Assembly: GCF_964253915.1 (NCBI RefSeq)
Contig: NZ_CAXUSG020000006.1
Coordinates: forward strand, 248,001 to 312,000
Source: Metarhizobium sp964253915
GTDB lineage: Bacteria; Pseudomonadota; Alphaproteobacteria; Rhizobiales; Rhizobiaceae
Direction of reading: 5' to 3'
DNA: 64,000 bases
Program-made: the position numbers and the translations under genes
The notes under the pieces: model-generated
Told to the model about the DNA's origin: nothing
The model's input: the letters and a program-made list of their open reading frames with translations, nothing else
Databases searched by the model: none
Shown here: positions 53,690 through 62,393 of the stretch, one piece after another
Position numbering within the stretch: position 1 is the first letter of the stretch
Layout of the letters: each line of letters opens with the position of its first letter

Positions 53690-55503
53690 GTCAGGCTTTC
53701 CTTGTAGGCGATCAGCCGGCGCGCGGCTTCGAGGTATGAGGGTCCGATGCGCAGGCCGCCGGCTTCGCGGATGGCGACCGGCGCTTCGCTTTCGAGCGTC
53801 GCCTTGTCGTCGGCCGCAAGGCTTGCGGCGTTCTTGGCCACCCAGTCGAGAAGGATCGGCGAATCGACGTTGCGGGCATCGGTGGCGACGGCTAGACGCT
53901 TGCGCAGCGTCTCGACATCGGCGTTGACGTCGATCAGGTCGGCTTCGAGACGGGCGGCCAGATGAAAGACCAGCGCATTGACCCGCAGGCCGCGTTCAGC
54001 CAGCACAAAGCGCTTGTCGAGCTGCGGTCCCACCGAAAGGCCGGGAACCGGATAGGAGACGGCGAGGCGCGGCGTCGCAAGTGCTGCCTCGATCTGCCGC
54101 AACTGCCGGAAGCTCTGCAGCAGCGCCGGCAGGTCTTCGCGTTTGGCCGGATTGGCAACCGGCTTCAGGCCGGCCAGCCGGTCCGAGAGGTTGCCGGCGA
54201 ACTTGATTTCTTCATCGAAGGTGCGGAAGATCCAGTAGCCGCTGCCGAGGCAGGCGAGCACGGTCGCCGCGATCAGCGCCCATTGCACGAAGAAACCGGC
54301 GCCGCGGCGTTTGCCGCGCAGAACCAGCCCGGCTTCGGGGATGACGATGCGTTTCAGAACGCCGGTGATGAAATATCCCTGGTCTTCTTCGTCGAGGCCG
54401 AGATCCGGCGGCAGCATGCCGATGCGCGGCATGGCGAAACGGCGCGACAGTTCCGGCAGCAGCGCGTCGATCGACAGCGGTTCCTGGCGGGCGCTGGTCA
54501 GGAAGATGCCGCGCATCAGCGAGCCCTTCCAGTTACGGTCGTGTTCCGGTGCCAGGTTCTCGAGCAGCGGCGTGATGGTCTTCTGCAGCGCGGCGATCTG
54601 TGCCGAAAAGCCCTGCAGATGACCGCAACGCACCGGATCGGCCTCGCGCGAAAGCCATTCCATGTGCCGCGCCCGCATGGCGGCGAGCAGATCCTGGAAA
54701 CCCTTGTCGATCTCGGCGTGCCGTTCCACCGCCGGCTTGCCCTTGGCCATGGTTTCGTAGGGCAGGATGAAACCCCAGGGCTGCTCGCGCTCCTGCGGTT
54801 CGTAACGGTCGAAGAATTCGCGGAAGCCCGGCACGAGGTCGGTCTTGGACAGCAGAAGGTAGGAGGGGATGCTGGTCTTCGTCACCTCATCGAGCATGCG
54901 CAGGCTGTTGGTGACGGCATGCATGACGGAGCGCTGCTCGGCAAGATCGGCCAGCGTCAGGTCGGCGGGGCTGAGCGTCAGCAGCGTAGCGTTGACAGGC
55001 AGTTTCGGCCGCAGGCTGCGCAGAAGATCGTAGACCTCGCGGGTCACGGCTTCTTCCATGCCGAACGTCGTCTCGATGAAGACGGCTTCCGGCCCCACCC
55101 ACCATGTGGCGTTGCCGATCGTCATCGGCATGCCGAGGCGCATGTCGGAACGTTCGAGAATGCTCGACTTGCCGCTGCCGGGAGGGCCGACGAGCAGGAA
55201 GAACGGCCGGGCGTAACGGCCGCGCCGGCCCTTTACGCCGCGATTGGCGAGAAAGGCGATGGCGGCGCGGCGATGACCGCGCAGCGTCGGCGATTCCTGC
55301 GGCCCGGCGGCCTTGAAGAACTGCCGCGAAAACACGACGGGCACCATGGCCCAGAGGATCAGCGGAAGGAGCGCCACGCCGAAACGCAGTTCCTGGCGGA
55401 TTTCCATCGGCAGGAAATCCGACGCATGGGTCCAGATCAGCCAGCTTGCGCCGGCAGCGACCAGAAGCCCGAGGAACCAGGATATCAGCGCGGCCGGCCT
55501 CAT
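53686..55503 (-). CDS. short IcmF-related protein, tandem to TssM
   Basis: The 605-residue protein has the N-terminal half of an IcmF/TssM: two helices (about 4-24 and 40-60), a GPPGSGKSSI Walker A near 109-118, the YLLLSKTDLVPGFREFF motif (in part) and GIFLTSARQEP, a third helix (about 415-436), then only about 170 residues of periplasmic domain instead of the ~700 in TssM. The TssJ-binding C-terminal domain is missing, with no sign of a frameshift into the next gene; both frames are clean and overlap by 4 bases (ATGA), and the tssL stop overlaps its start in the same way. It may be an accessory membrane ATPase. It could also be regarded as a TssM paralogue that lost its C-terminus. Confidence 0.8.
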   Translation of the reverse strand: MRPAALISWFLGLLVAAGASWLIWTHASDFLPMEIRQELRFGVALLPLILWAMVPVVFSRQFFKAAGPQESPTLRGHRRAAIAFLANRGVKGRRGRYARPFFLLVGPPGSGKSSILERSDMRLGMPMTIGNATWWVGPEAVFIETTFGMEEAVTREVYDLLRSLRPKLPVNATLLTLSPADLTLADLAEQRSVMHAVTNSLRMLDEVTKTSIPSYLLLSKTDLVPGFREFFDRYEPQEREQPWGFILPYETMAKGKPAVERHAEIDKGFQDLLAAMRARHMEWLSREADPVRCGHLQGFSAQIAALQKTITPLLENLAPEHDRNWKGSLMRGIFLTSARQEPLSIDALLPELSRRFAMPRIGMLPPDLGLDEEDQGYFITGVLKRIVIPEAGLVLRGKRRGAGFFVQWALIAATVLACLGSGYWIFRTFDEEIKFAGNLSDRLAGLKPVANPAKREDLPALLQSFRQLRQIEAALATPRLAVSYPVPGLSVGPQLDKRFVLAERGLRVNALVFHLAARLEADLIDVNADVETLRKRLAVATDARNVDSPILLDWVAKNAASLAADDKATLESEAPVAIREAGGLRIGPSYLEAARRLIAYKESLT

Positions 55504-56969
55504 GGCGTCTTTTCCGCGGGGATCTGGAATTCGACGCGCCTGTTGCGGGCGCGTTCTTCCGCCGAACTGTTCGGCACGATCGGATCGGTCTCGCCGCGGC
55601 CCTCGAAGCTGACGCGCGACTGGTCCTCGACATGCTTCTGCAGCATCTGCGCCGCCGAACGGGCGCGGGCGACCGAAATAGCCATGTTGTCGCCGAGCGG
55701 GCTGCCGGCACCGACAGGCACGTTGTCGGTGTGGCCGACGACGAGAATGGGGCCGGGTTCCGGATCGAGTGCGGCGCCGATCTTGGCGATCAGCGGATCT
55801 TCGGTCAAAGCCAGGTCCAGCCCGCCCGAGGGGAAGGAGGCACCAAGCATGCGGATGACCACCTTGTCATCGACGGTGGCGACCTCGATGCGGCGTGCGG
55901 CAATTTCCGTTGCAAGCGCTTCCGTGATCCGCTCGATCTGCGTCTTGCGCACTGGCGGAACCGGCTCGGGAATGTCGGGAATACCGGCGCGTTCGACCAT
56001 GACCGGAATGCTCGGCACCAGGCCGCGGATCTGTTCGGCGGAGCGCTCGACGCTGGCGCGCAGGCTGATGCTGGAAAAGGCCCAGAGACCGGCAAGCAGC
56101 AGCAGCAGCAACAACGCCGCCGCCCACGGCGCCGCCATGCTGATCGGTGCGCGGTGCGGCACCGGCATGGTCTGCCAGGCGGCGGAGAGATTGCGCTCAT
56201 AGGGGCCGCGGATGCGGCGAATGGTGCGGTAGAGATCCTGGCGCAGGCGTTGCAGCTGGCCCTGGCCGCCTTCCGCCACCCGGTATTTGCCGGAAAAGCC
56301 GATCGACAGGCAGATCGCCATCAATTCCAGCGCATCGATATTCTGGTCCGGCTGCTGCATCACCTGCGACAGCAGGTCGTAGAAACGCTCGCCGCCCCAG
56401 GTCTCGTTGTAGAGAATGCTGACAAGGCTGCTGCTCGCCCAGCCGCTGGAGGCGCCCCAGCGGGTGGACAGGATGATGTCGTCGATCACGGCGCAGAGCG
56501 CATAGCGGGAGACGCGGATCAGCCTGTCCGGCACATCCTTGGCCATGGCCGCGGTTTCGAAATTGCGGATTTCGTCCATGACGCGGCCGCGGAATTCCGG
56601 GATGTCTTCCGGCGGCGCGCTTTCGTTCAGGCGGCCGGCGAGCCAGAGCAGCGGCGAGGCGGCGCTGACCAGCGGATTGATGGCGGCAAGATCGAAAGCC
56701 TTGTCGATGGCGGCGTCGCCGCGCCGCGACGGCTTTTCCATCACCGGCTGGTTCAAGCCGAAATCATCCGCAAATCCCTGTCGCGCCTTCGGCTTGGGAT
56801 CGAAAAAATCGTCGGAGAAAGCGGCGGAGGCGCCGGGGCGGGCAAGCGGCTCCAAGCCCTTGCCGGCGAGTGGTTCAACAAAAACCGCAGCCTGCCGAGG
56901 CTGCTCTCCCGAAAGAGGGCGGCGTATCGTGTCGTCGGAACCGGGGTAATAAGCAAACGGATCGCTCAG
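55500..56969 (-). CDS. tssL: T6SS TssL (DotU) with OmpA-like peptidoglycan-binding domain, CTG start
   Basis: TssL anchors the T6SS membrane complex. The protein has a cytoplasmic DotU domain, one membrane helix (AALLLLLLLAGLWAFSSISL, about 287-306) and a C-terminal OmpA domain with VVGHTDNVPVGAG and ARNRRVEFQ. The first conventional start in frame is TTG at 56855, which would begin MEPLARP and lack the N-terminus. Reading upstream to the CTG at 56969 adds 38 codons, starting LSDPFAYYPGSDDTIRRP, which matches the DPF..DxTxIRP motif of TssL. AGGAGG lies exactly 7 bases before this CTG and overlaps the tssK stop. Counted from the CTG, the motif Thr is residue 14, the site phosphorylated by PpkA in Agrobacterium. 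489 residues. Confidence 0.85.
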   Translation of the reverse strand: MSDPFAYYPGSDDTIRRPLSGEQPRQAAVFVEPLAGKGLEPLARPGASAAFSDDFFDPKPKARQGFADDFGLNQPVMEKPSRRGDAAIDKAFDLAAINPLVSAASPLLWLAGRLNESAPPEDIPEFRGRVMDEIRNFETAAMAKDVPDRLIRVSRYALCAVIDDIILSTRWGASSGWASSSLVSILYNETWGGERFYDLLSQVMQQPDQNIDALELMAICLSIGFSGKYRVAEGGQGQLQRLRQDLYRTIRRIRGPYERNLSAAWQTMPVPHRAPISMAAPWAAALLLLLLLAGLWAFSSISLRASVERSAEQIRGLVPSIPVMVERAGIPDIPEPVPPVRKTQIERITEALATEIAARRIEVATVDDKVVIRMLGASFPSGGLDLALTEDPLIAKIGAALDPEPGPILVVGHTDNVPVGAGSPLGDNMAISVARARSAAQMLQKHVEDQSRVSFEGRGETDPIVPNSSAEERARNRRVEFQIPAEKTP

Positions 56970-56981
56970 CGTCTCCCCTCC

Positions 56982-58310
56982 TCAATCTTTGACGGCCCAC
57001 AAATCGAGCTCGAGTCCGGGAAATTCCCCTGCGACGTGAATGGCAAGGCCGGCACCGGCGGCAACCTGCTTCCAGATGGGGCTGGAGCGGTCGAGCTCGA
57101 AATAGGCCTTTCCGGTGTGATACGGGATCTGCCGCGGCGCCACCGGCAGGGCGCGCAACATGACGCCGGGCAGCGCCGTGTTGACCAGTTCGGTGATCTG
57201 CTCGACGGCGCCGATCTTCACCTGGCCGATCAGGCGGCGCACGAGCGCTTCGGCCGGCATGTCCGCCTTTCCGGCGAGCACGAAGGTGTATTTCAGATAG
57301 AGCGAGCGGTCCGGAACCTCGGCCACGCGGATGCCGTAGCGATGTTCCGTCAGCGGAATGGCGATGGCGTTGCGTTCGAGCACGGCGCTCAGCGCCTGGC
57401 GGATGGCGGCGGCGACGGGCGTGAACACCAGCTGCAGCCGCTCGTGGTCATAGACCGGGAAGGGGCGCGGACGATGCGAACCGCTGGTGAAGGTCGACAG
57501 TTCGCCCGCCAGGCCGATCGCCGTCATGAAAAGCTGCTCGGGATGGACGAAGGACGCCGACGCCAGATGTGAGAAGACCGGCTGCCAGCGATTGATCGTC
57601 TGCAGCATCATCATGTCGGTGATTTCCGACGCCGTGCCGGAGCTGGAGCCGGCCAGGCGCGAGGCGATCGCCTCGCCGCGGTGATTGAGCAGGCCAACGA
57701 TCTCGGTCATGAAGCCGGACAGCAGGTTGGACACCTGGGAATCGAGCACCGGCGGCACATAACTCTCGTCGAGCACCACGGAATTGTCGGCGCGGACCTC
57801 GATAATGCGGGCCAGGCCGATGCTGACGAGGCCGCTGCGGTCGCTGCCTTCCAGCGCGTAGCGCAGGCGCAGCTTGCCGACGACGATGGGTGCCGCCGAA
57901 ATATCGTTGCTGTTGGCGTCGGAAATTTCGATTTCGGTGGTTGCGTAACGCGTCTGTGTTTCCGCCGAAAGTTCGGCCGTCTCGCGCCCGCCCGGCTGGC
58001 TGATCGGCAAGGTCAGGTAGACGATGCTGTTGCGGACATTTTCGTTGAGCTGCAGCGGTGGCAGTTCCAATGCGTCGTCGGGAATGGAAAACGGCGTGCC
58101 ATCGGCAAAGACGCCGGAGGCGCGCTCGACGCCGAAGCGGCCGATCGACAGAAGTTCGCGGTTGAGGCGCAGTTCGGTCAGGCCCCACGCGTAGGGCCTG
58201 AGGCCGCGCGTGCGGTTGCGCACCAGGCGCTCGACGTAGCGGGCATCCTGCTGGAAGTGCTGGGCACGGATGAACATGCCCTCGGACCATATCACCTTGT
58301 CAAATGACAT
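56982..58310 (-). CDS. tssK: T6SS baseplate protein TssK
   Basis: TssK connects the baseplate to the membrane complex. The 442-residue protein starts SFDKVIWSEGMFIRAQHFQQ (in part), the classical TssK N-terminus, followed by DARYVERLVRNRTRGLRPYAWG (in part). Length is the usual ~445. The stop at 56982 is embedded in the ribosome site of tssL. It lies 62 bp after tssJ. Confidence 0.95.
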   Translation of the reverse strand: MSFDKVIWSEGMFIRAQHFQQDARYVERLVRNRTRGLRPYAWGLTELRLNRELLSIGRFGVERASGVFADGTPFSIPDDALELPPLQLNENVRNSIVYLTLPISQPGGRETAELSAETQTRYATTEIEISDANSNDISAAPIVVGKLRLRYALEGSDRSGLVSIGLARIIEVRADNSVVLDESYVPPVLDSQVSNLLSGFMTEIVGLLNHRGEAIASRLAGSSSGTASEITDMMMLQTINRWQPVFSHLASASFVHPEQLFMTAIGLAGELSTFTSGSHRPRPFPVYDHERLQLVFTPVAAAIRQALSAVLERNAIAIPLTEHRYGIRVAEVPDRSLYLKYTFVLAGKADMPAEALVRRLIGQVKIGAVEQITELVNTALPGVMLRALPVAPRQIPYHTGKAYFELDRSSPIWKQVAAGAGLAIHVAGEFPGLELDLWAVKD

Positions 58311-58372
58311 CGTCCGCTCCCCTCAGGCGCGGTGAAAACTCCGCCCTCTTGTTCCAGTCAAAACGCGACATA

Positions 58373-58879
58373 TCAATCCTGCGGTCCCAGTTCGACGGAC
58401 GATGTCTTCAGGTCGGCTTTCAGCTTGAAACGCTTGTCGCCCTGAAGCGGCACCATGGCCCGCCATTTCGCATCCTCAAAATTCCTGTAACCCACCACGA
58501 CCGCAACAATCGTGGTGCCTTCAATCAAGTTCGCCTTAATGCGCTCCACCCCGCCAGGCGTCAGGTATATTTCCGTCTTGCCGAGCATGGTTCCGCCCAG
58601 CGTCTTTTCGTCTTCTTCCCAGAGTTGGCGGAAACTGCCGTTGACGAAATTCGTTTCACCGTTGAGCTGATAGAGCCGCATCACCACGGGTGACGGCACG
58701 CCGTCCGGGCCGGGATTGGCCAGCGGCGAGGCGACCGCGATAAAATCGATGCTTGCAGCGGCCGGCGCCGGCTTGATCTCGATTTCCGTCGGCGGCGGCT
58801 TCTTCTTGCCGAACATGCCACAGGCGGACAGTCCGGCCGCCAGAACGCAGACGATCAGAACCTTGAGGACAAGCGACAT
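58373..58879 (-). CDS. tssJ: T6SS outer-membrane lipoprotein TssJ
   Basis: TssJ is the lipoprotein that fixes the membrane complex to the outer membrane. The 168-residue precursor begins MSLVLKVLIVCVLAAGLSAC with lipobox LSAC (Cys20), followed by a Lys/Pro-rich linker and a TssJ beta-sandwich with VVMRLYQLNGETNFVNGSF (in part), the loop that binds TssM. The ATG at 58879 follows GAGGAGCT; it is preferred over 58936 because it yields a proper signal peptide. A 6-bp GCCGGG/CCCGGC hairpin lies at 58893-58909 between the fha stop and this start. Confidence 0.9.
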   Translation of the reverse strand: MSLVLKVLIVCVLAAGLSACGMFGKKKPPPTEIEIKPAPAAASIDFIAVASPLANPGPDGVPSPVVMRLYQLNGETNFVNGSFRQLWEEDEKTLGGTMLGKTEIYLTPGGVERIKANLIEGTTIVAVVVGYRNFEDAKWRAMVPLQGDKRFKLKADLKTSSVELGPQD

Positions 58880-58926
58880 AGCTCCTCGAATGGCCGGGAC
58901 ATGCCCGGCATTCATAGGAAACGACC

Positions 58927-59709
58927 CTACTGCCAACGCGACCTCTCCTCCTGGAGGAAGTCACGTAGCCTGGCGTCAAATACCTGTCTTTCGTTTTCTG
59001 ACAAAGCCAGCATCGCCTTTTCAACAACCCGGATCAACGTCTTCACGTCGACAGTTCCGGCCGCCTGCAAAAGCGTCCCCATTTCGCCGCTCGAAACCGG
59101 CACTACTCCTTGGTTGCCCCCCGCCACATCCGGCGGCGAGAGGGCACTTCCGGCCACCATATCGGCGGACAATGGCAGTTCGGGCTTGCTCGAAGCTGCC
59201 TTTGGATCCCACCAGTCCTGCAAGAGCGGGCCTTGGCCCGGTTGAATCGCTGCCTCCTCCGCAGCCGGTATAACGGTAACAGCCGGTGCCGCCGCCTTGT
59301 CGTCGAAGCCGAAGGGGCCATCGAGAAAGGCCTCGCCCGGCAATGCTTGCATGGCAACCGTGCCCGGTATCTCGGCAACCGCAACCGCGGCCGACATCGC
59401 TTCGATTTCGACGCCGATGATGGCGTCGCCCAGAAGCAGCGTATCCCCGTGCGACAGCAGTCCCGGAATACCGCGCCCCACCGGTACGTCGTTAATGCGC
59501 ACGCCATTTGTTGACGTGTCCGTCACCATAAACCCTCTCTCCGTTCGATCGATGCGGCAATGCGCCTTGGAGAGCACACGATCGGGATCGGGAATCATCC
59601 AATCCGCCTCCGGTGACCGTCCTATGACGAGGCCCCCGGACTCAAGAACCTTTTCTGGTATGGTTTGCATTAGGCGTGCGGGGCCTCTCAACAAAAGTTT
59701 CAGTCGCAT
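58927..59709 (-). CDS. fha: FHA-domain T6SS regulator Fha (TagH-like)
   Basis: The 260-residue protein has an N-terminal FHA domain (about 5-95): LVIGRSPEADW with Gly30/Arg31, LSKAHCRI with Ser47/His50, and DTSTNGVRIND with Asn68/Gly69, all phosphothreonine-binding residues intact. The remainder is a low-complexity linker and a C-terminal helical region (about 205-260) typical of T6SS Fha proteins. In Agrobacterium Fha binds phospho-TssL to switch on secretion, and this operon carries kinase, TssL with Thr14 and Fha together. Start ATG 59709 follows GGGGAG. Confidence 0.92.
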   Translation of the reverse strand: MRLKLLLRGPARLMQTIPEKVLESGGLVIGRSPEADWMIPDPDRVLSKAHCRIDRTERGFMVTDTSTNGVRINDVPVGRGIPGLLSHGDTLLLGDAIIGVEIEAMSAAVAVAEIPGTVAMQALPGEAFLDGPFGFDDKAAAPAVTVIPAAEEAAIQPGQGPLLQDWWDPKAASSKPELPLSADMVAGSALSPPDVAGGNQGVVPVSSGEMGTLLQAAGTVDVKTLIRVVEKAMLALSENERQVFDARLRDFLQEERSRWQ

Positions 59710-59761
59710 GGAACTCCCCGCTATACGACGGCGTAATATCAATCTTCTATAGGTCGATACA

Positions 59762-60841
59762 CTATTTCACGGTTTTTCGGGCCGCCACAAGGTGGGCGGA
59801 GTAGTACATACAGGAACGATCGTGCAATCTGACATGCCAGGGAACCTCCTGCGAAGGGCCGCTGCGCCTGAGATCGCCGGCTGCAAGCGGTCCGTCGGAG
59901 AGCAGCATGTCGAGGATAGCCTCCGGGCTGCCGCCATGTGCGGCGCGCTGCGAATGGCCGCCAAGCCAGGCTTCGACGGGCGTCACCTGACCTGACCAGT
60001 CGAACGGTACGGAAAGGATGGCCGCCCCGTCCGGCCGCAGGGCGCGGCTGATTTCGGTCAGTCCGGCCCGCGGGTCGATCATGCAGTCGACGACGTTCAT
60101 CGCAGCGGCGGCGGCGAAAGTATCGGCCGCGAAAGGCAATGCCATGACATCGCAGATCCAGATATCGGCCAGCTTGCCCGCCTTGTGGCCTGCGGCATAA
60201 TGTCGTCGATCGTAGACGAGGCCGTTGCGGCGCAAGCCGTAATCGACGACCCCGCCGACGACGGCCTGGCGCCCGTTGCGCGCCAGCGACATCGAAATGT
60301 CGATGCCCAGCGTCAACCGGCCCGTGCGCTCGGCCAGTTCCACCGTCGTTCTCCCCGTGCCGCAGCCGATGTCGAGGATCGGTCCGTCCGGCATGTCCGC
60401 GGCAACCATGTCGAGCCCGGAAGCGAGGTTGCGGACGACGGCGCCCGGTGTGGCGCCGCCCGGCGGACTGCCGGCGCCGGCTGGATCGCGGTCGCCCCAA
60501 TGGTCCCACGCATAGGAGGAGACGTGCTGGCGAATCGCCTCCAATCCGCTTCCGGGGCCGGCGGCGTCGCCGATCAGCCCCTCGACGGCGGGCGTCAGGT
60601 CGTTGCGGGCCAATATGTAAAAGAGATTGTCCTGGACATAACGTCGCACCTCGGGAACGAGGATCGGCAGGCCATCGATGATCGGGAATTCAGCCCCGCA
60701 GGCACTGCAGGAAAGAATGCCGCTGCGGATGTCGTCGTCCTCTTCCTTTTCCACCACCATGATGGCGACGGGGGAATTGTTCCCCTGGCGCCGGCACACG
60801 GGGCAGGCCGGACGAAGCGATTCGAAATGATGCCGACGCAC
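59762..60841 (-). CDS. zinc-ribbon plus SAM-dependent methyltransferase in T6SS operon
   Basis: The 359-residue protein has an N-terminal zinc-ribbon/Trm112-like segment (about 1-65) with CPVC and CSAC pairs and an FPIIDGLPILVPE strand, a helical spacer, and a class I methyltransferase domain (about 150-300) with DIGCGTGRTTVELAE, LGIDISMSLARNG and DVMALPFAADTFAAAAAMNV (in part). It lies 12 bp after the PAAR gene and 52 bp before fha. It differs from the methyltransferases at 40332 and 45588 in architecture. No target is evident; modification of an effector, a machine part or a lipid are all possible. Confidence 0.82.
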   Translation of the reverse strand: MRRHHFESLRPACPVCRRQGNNSPVAIMVVEKEEDDDIRSGILSCSACGAEFPIIDGLPILVPEVRRYVQDNLFYILARNDLTPAVEGLIGDAAGPGSGLEAIRQHVSSYAWDHWGDRDPAGAGSPPGGATPGAVVRNLASGLDMVAADMPDGPILDIGCGTGRTTVELAERTGRLTLGIDISMSLARNGRQAVVGGVVDYGLRRNGLVYDRRHYAAGHKAGKLADIWICDVMALPFAADTFAAAAAMNVVDCMIDPRAGLTEISRALRPDGAAILSVPFDWSGQVTPVEAWLGGHSQRAAHGGSPEAILDMLLSDGPLAAGDLRRSGPSQEVPWHVRLHDRSCMYYSAHLVAARKTVK

Positions 60842-60853
60842 GCCCGATAACCC

Positions 60854-61234
60854 TCAGCCGCCGATCATGACGGTGGGGCATCCCGGCGGCAAAACCTTGC
60901 CTGTCGGGCTCGGGATCGGCGCAACACAGGCCGCATGCATGGTCATGTCGTTGATGCGCGCCGCCGGCAGGTTGCCGATCAGCACCGTTGCCGAACCCAG
61001 GGAGATCATGCCGGGGCCGCCGGGAACGCAGCCGGGAAGCGTGCAGGGCGCCGACGTGTCGGTCAGCCGCGCCGCCGGCATGTTGCCGATCATGACGGTC
61101 GGCAGGCCGGTGATGATGGCGAGCGGCAGCGCCGGATGCGGCACGGGCGTCGGCACAAGCGCCGCGGGATGGATGGGCGCATGGCAATGCGGCGCATCCT
61201 GCAGGATCATGTCTCCCATGCGAGCGGCGTTCAT
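60854..61234 (-). CDS. PAAR-like spike-tip protein
   Basis: The 126-residue protein has the PAAR repeat layout twice in full, GLPTVMIGNMPAARLTD (about 43-60) and GSATVLIGNLPAARIND (about 80-97), and a final GCPTVMIGG. His/Cys residues that would bind the zinc are present at the N-terminus (PHCHAPIHP). PAAR proteins cap the VgrG spike and carry or recruit effectors. There is no C-terminal toxin domain here, so this is a plain tip. It overlaps the HATPase gene stop by 4 bases. Confidence 0.9.
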   Translation of the reverse strand: MNAARMGDMILQDAPHCHAPIHPAALVPTPVPHPALPLAIITGLPTVMIGNMPAARLTDTSAPCTLPGCVPGGPGMISLGSATVLIGNLPAARINDMTMHAACVAPIPSPTGKVLPPGCPTVMIGG

Positions 61235-62256
61235 TGTCCATTTCCTCCGGCCGGGGGCAGATTTTTTTCAAGTAAAAGGACGTTCCAGCCATTACTTCGT
61301 TTGTACTCCACCCTGTCAAGCAAAGTTCGAACGAAATGCATGCCCAATCCACCGATCTGGCGGTCGTCGATCTCCACGGACAAGTCCGGTTCTGGCACAC
61401 TCAAGGGGTCGAACGGCCCTCCGTCGTCGCGAACTTCGATGGTCAGCAGCCCCGATTCGACCGAAAGTGACACAAGGATTTCGTGGGCGTTGCCATCCTT
61501 GTAGCCGTAGTTAACCGCGTTGGTCAGAATTTCGTCCAAAGCCACGTCAAGCCCGGCAACCGCCTCTTCGTCCAGCGATTGGCGCAGGAAAAAGCGGCCG
61601 ATATCCTCCAGCAAAGGCGGAATTCCAGCCAAATCATTGGTCATGACGAAGGTGGCTGACCTGTTCGATTTGGCGGCAGTCTTGTAGAGAACCGCGCAGC
61701 CCACGCCTGTGGAGGCCTGCAGAGCAGGCTTCACCAGCCCTTCAAGTCCCTCGATCGGCACCTTGCCGTCGGGCAGGCCGGGCGTATCGCCGGCGGTCAG
61801 CCACAGGATGCTGCCGGGCGTAACGGACGGGCCGGCGAACGCCTCCGTGCCGTCGCCGAGGCGGGCACCCGCTTCGCCCGTCGTCGCAATGCTCACCTGG
61901 CCGGATACGACGTCGAGCCGAGCCAGGACGGCGTCGAAGCGGATCTGCGGCGCCAGGTTGGCGACGGCTGCAAGCACAGCGTGTGGGTCGCTGATTCGCG
62001 TCAGCAGTGCCCGCAGCATCTGCCTAAGGCCGGAGGCCGTCCAGGCGCCGTCGAGGCCGGTCTGGTGCACGCGGATCGCCGTTGCGGCGAAGATCTGCGT
62101 TTCCACCCAAATATGGTCGTAGAAGGCGACTGTGGTGTTTCCCGTACCGATGCCGGATTCGACTTCGAGGTCGCGACGCACCGGAAACCGCGGCGGCAGC
62201 AGCGCTCGCTGCATCAGCGCGGCCAGTTCCTGGCGCAGGGGATCAGCTGACGTCAT
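61231..62256 (-). CDS. pseudo-PP2C / HATPase fusion, head gene of the T6SS operon
   Basis: The 341-residue protein has two halves. Residues ~1-190 follow the SpoIIE-type PP2C layout (LMQRALLPP at the front; SQVSIATTGEAGARL-like and GSILWLTAGD where YTDG is expected), but the metal-binding Asp residues of the GGDYYD, DVSGHG and TDG motifs are absent, so it should not be an active phosphatase. Residues ~205-341 are a HATPase domain with N-box LDEILTNAVNYGYKD (Glu242, Asn246) and G-box GGLGMHFVRTLLD. It diverges from a STAS gene across 137 bp, making a kinase/STAS pair at the promoter of the secretion operon. Ordinary T6SS clusters lack this gene. Confidence 0.8.
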   Translation of the reverse strand: MTSADPLRQELAALMQRALLPPRFPVRRDLEVESGIGTGNTTVAFYDHIWVETQIFAATAIRVHQTGLDGAWTASGLRQMLRALLTRISDPHAVLAAVANLAPQIRFDAVLARLDVVSGQVSIATTGEAGARLGDGTEAFAGPSVTPGSILWLTAGDTPGLPDGKVPIEGLEGLVKPALQASTGVGCAVLYKTAAKSNRSATFVMTNDLAGIPPLLEDIGRFFLRQSLDEEAVAGLDVALDEILTNAVNYGYKDGNAHEILVSLSVESGLLTIEVRDDGGPFDPLSVPEPDLSVEIDDRQIGGLGMHFVRTLLDRVEYKRSNGWNVLLLEKNLPPAGGNGQ

Positions 62257-62393
62257 TGATGCGGTTCCCTCTCATCCTTGAAAAACATTCTGGCGCGGGG
62301 CGCCACTTTCTGAAATCATTACGGGCAATAATGCTGCGGTTCGTCACGCGGGCCGTTTCCCGATCAAGTGTGAATAACGAGGGTACCAACGCC
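62257..62393. promoter_or_regulatory. divergent promoter region, T6SS operon / STAS-tssH
   Basis: This 137-bp gap must drive both the 13-gene minus-strand T6SS operon and the plus-strand STAS and tssH genes. No sigma-54 consensus (GG-N10-GC in TGGCAC-N5-TTGC context) or other clear operator was found by eye. Confidence 0.45.

Noticed and set aside
49493..53707. A 1404-codon plus-strand open frame opposite tssF/tssM
   Set aside because: Same artefact: it covers two clear T6SS genes and has no domain features.
56855..56857. TTG 56855 as the tssL start
   Set aside because: No ribosome site at the right distance, and it removes the conserved N-terminal motif; CTG 56969 fits better.
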